Origin: Parolsenella massiliensis
Lineage (GTDB): Bacteria; Actinomycetota; Coriobacteriia; Coriobacteriales; Atopobiaceae
Reading direction: 5' to 3'
Length of the DNA stretch: 64,000 nt
Assembly (NCBI RefSeq): GCF_900143685.1
Contig: NZ_LT671675.1
Location: 409,111-473,110, forward strand
The position numbers and the translations under genes were made by a program. Position 1 is the stretch's first letter. The number at the start of each line of letters is the position of its first letter. This document shows positions 62,398 through 64,000 of this stretch, one piece after another. The notes under the pieces are model-generated. The model had not been told where the DNA came from, searched no databases, and saw only the letters and a program-made list of their open reading frames with translations.

Positions 62398-63988
62398 CTT
62401 CCGAGGCTCCTTCCGTGAGCTCATAGCGTGGCAGCGCGAACTCGAACGCGCATCCGTGGGGGACAGCATCCCTAACGACGATGCTACCCCCATGCGCCTC
62501 CACAATCGACTTGCAAAGAGAGAGACCAAGCCCGACGCTTCGCTTGGAGTCCGCGAGCGTCCGGCCGATCGTATAGAAGGATTCGAAGACATGTGCCTTA
62601 TCGGCATCTTTGATGCCGGGGCCATCATCTTCAACCCTGACAATGGCTTCGGTGTCTCGCGCGCTCGTTGAGACGAGGATGGTCGAACCCGCCTGCGTGT
62701 GGGTTACGGCGTTGTTTACCAAGTTGACCACGACCTGGACAATCAGCTTGGCATCCACCTTGACGAGAAGGAGGTCCTCGCACGGCTCGATTTCCAGACC
62801 ATGCTGGCAGATGTCCGGATTAGCGTGGCGCAACGCCTCCTCGATGATATCGTCGAGGAGCTCTACGGTGGTATTCAGCTGGACGTTCCCGTTTTCGAGG
62901 CGAGTTATGGCGAGCAGGTTCTCAACGGTGGCGTTCAACCAGTTCGCGTCGGATCGAATGTCTAGGAGCAGCTCTCCGCGCTTGTCCGCGCTCAACGCAT
63001 CTCCGTCCGAGAGCAGGACGTCGGCGTTTCCCGAGATTGCCGTGAGCGGGGTGCGCAGGTCGTGCGAGATCGAGCGGAGGAGGTTGGCGCGAAGCTGCTC
63101 GTTCTTGGCTAGCACGGCGGCCTGCTCGCGCTGTTCTAGCGCCTGGATGCGATTGAGCGCGAGAGACGCCTCGCCCACAACTGCCTCCGCCTCGTTTTGC
63201 TCGGCGGGGAGTGGCGTCTTATTGCCAAGGCAGGTACCCATCACGCCGATAACCTTGTCGTCCGAGATGACCGGCAGATAATAGCCGCTTGCGGAGGGGA
63301 AGCAGCCGGTCCCGGCACCGACCGCACCTCTGTTCTCCATAGCCCTACGAGCCATGGGAGTCTCGACGATTGGCTCTGTCTGCGTTGTCGAGACAGCGGA
63401 GAAGCGTCTTTGGGGAGCAAAGCCCGAGATGCCCTCGGCATACCAGATGACTTCGGCTTCGAGCAGCTTGGACAGCTGGGCGCCAATCGCATCAATGATC
63501 TGCTCGCGCGTTGAGCACCTGCGTAGCGCTTCGTCCGCTTCGAGGATGACCTGCGTCCTTCGATATGCGAGCTGTGAGGCATGGACTTCGCGCCTGAGCG
63601 TCACGGCAACGGTACTGGCAATGAATGCGACCACGAACATGACCGCGAACGTCGCAGGATAGGTCCTGCCCCAGGCAGTGAGCGAGAAGCGCGGGCGGGT
63701 GAAGAAGAAGTTATAGAACAGGACTGCCAGTGCGGAGGCCACGAGGCAGTGGAGGCGTCCCACGGCGAGGAGCGAGACGCAGAGAACGGCCAAGACATAC
63801 GTGATGACTATGCATGCTTCCATGTCGAGGTCGTAGAAGATGACGCCAAGAACCGTGGCAAGCAGCATCGTCAGGAAGACGATAAGCGCGTCGGCCGCGA
63901 AGCGCTTGGGCGTGGGCTTATCGGACCACGCGAAAACCCTCTGCTCGAACCACGAGACTATGCTCCAATTTGAGCACGGGCATGCCAT
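62387..63988 (-). CDS. KdpD-like sensor histidine kinase, possibly 5'-incomplete
   Basis: The visible 533 residues have the C-terminal half of KdpD: four helices of DUF4118 (about 32-130), a GAF-like domain (about 155-280), HisKA with SISHDLRTPL (His309) and HATPase with NLVNNAVTHT, DDGPGIKDAD and GLGLSLCKSIV. The N-terminal KdpD/USP sensor half is missing. ATG 63988 with GGGGACGGC could be a true start of a short form, but the frame stays open to the window end, so a longer protein cannot be excluded. The partner is the overlapping KdpE-like regulator. Confidence 0.88.
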   Translation of the reverse strand: MACPCSNWSIVSWFEQRVFAWSDKPTPKRFAADALIVFLTMLLATVLGVIFYDLDMEACIVITYVLAVLCVSLLAVGRLHCLVASALAVLFYNFFFTRPRFSLTAWGRTYPATFAVMFVVAFIASTVAVTLRREVHASQLAYRRTQVILEADEALRRCSTREQIIDAIGAQLSKLLEAEVIWYAEGISGFAPQRRFSAVSTTQTEPIVETPMARRAMENRGAVGAGTGCFPSASGYYLPVISDDKVIGVMGTCLGNKTPLPAEQNEAEAVVGEASLALNRIQALEQREQAAVLAKNEQLRANLLRSISHDLRTPLTAISGNADVLLSDGDALSADKRGELLLDIRSDANWLNATVENLLAITRLENGNVQLNTTVELLDDIIEEALRHANPDICQHGLEIEPCEDLLLVKVDAKLIVQVVVNLVNNAVTHTQAGSTILVSTSARDTEAIVRVEDDGPGIKDADKAHVFESFYTIGRTLADSKRSVGLGLSLCKSIVEAHGGSIVVRDAVPHGCAFEFALPRYELTEGASEDAG

Positions 63989-64000
63989 GCCGTCCCCATT

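Overview
The window looks like chromosome of a Coriobacteriia actinobacterium (Atopobiaceae/Coriobacteriaceae, Olsenella- or Collinsella-like). The basis is a GC-rich housekeeping background with strong AGGAGG-type ribosome binding sites, Tat-type lipoprotein signals (SRRQF, SRRSF) on ABC binding proteins, and many dispersed palindromes. I inferred the genus from gene content and style, not from a marker gene. I recognised no rRNA, tRNA, CRISPR array, integrase or transposase.

Layout. (1) 1-17.5 kb is a cell-surface glycan locus with visibly lower GC (about 1.9-9.6 kb and 15-16.5 kb). It holds a phosphorylcholine module: the start of a LicB-like choline permease, a fused winged-helix/LicC/LicA protein, a Pce-like phosphorylcholine esterase with choline-binding repeats, a LicD transferase and a Wzx-type flippase. 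Family-2 glycosyltransferases, a large polytopic membrane protein, UDP-glucose dehydrogenase, a decayed glycosyltransferase and an isolated dTDP-glucose 4,6-dehydratase follow. Together they could import and activate choline, attach phosphorylcholine to a repeat unit, flip the unit and trim the decoration. (2) 17.5-25.3 kb holds a NERD-domain protein, an orphan DinJ/RelB antitoxin with a perfect operator palindrome, a Tet(M)-like ribosome GTPase between two near-identical palindromic repeats, argR-argG, and an AlbA_2 regulator with its own operator. (3) 25.3-31 kb holds a flavodoxin-like protein, a TauE/SafE exporter, pyrE, a TM1266-type regulator and an amino-acid ABC transporter operon behind a double palindromic operator.

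(4) 30.8-32.2 kb is a DUF559/Vsr-like endonuclease gene flanked by two hairpin elements, each exactly 94 bp. (5) 32.2-44 kb looks like a catabolic and nitrogen island. A promoter with a 14-codon leader peptide and an intrinsic terminator precedes a 2-keto-4-pentenoate-hydratase-like gene. A three-subunit molybdenum hydroxylase, a second polar-amino-acid-type ABC transporter, an Amt-PII fusion protein and a MalY/PatB-type PLP enzyme follow. (6) 44-57 kb holds ppdK, murQ, a Nif3-like gene, a MarR-controlled heterodimeric ABC exporter, GH29 and GH5 glycosidases, rsmI and a 55-codon basic protein gene.

(7) 57-64 kb is an apparent cation-homeostasis cluster, all on the minus strand. A KdpD-like kinase and KdpE-like regulator lie upstream of a P-type ATPase with Na,K-ATPase-like cation residues, which is tightly coupled to two TrkA/RCK proteins. 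No TrkH/KtrB channel or KdpFABC is visible.

Two related families of short REP-like palindromes (core GGGGACGGG) sit at gene ends throughout the high-GC half.
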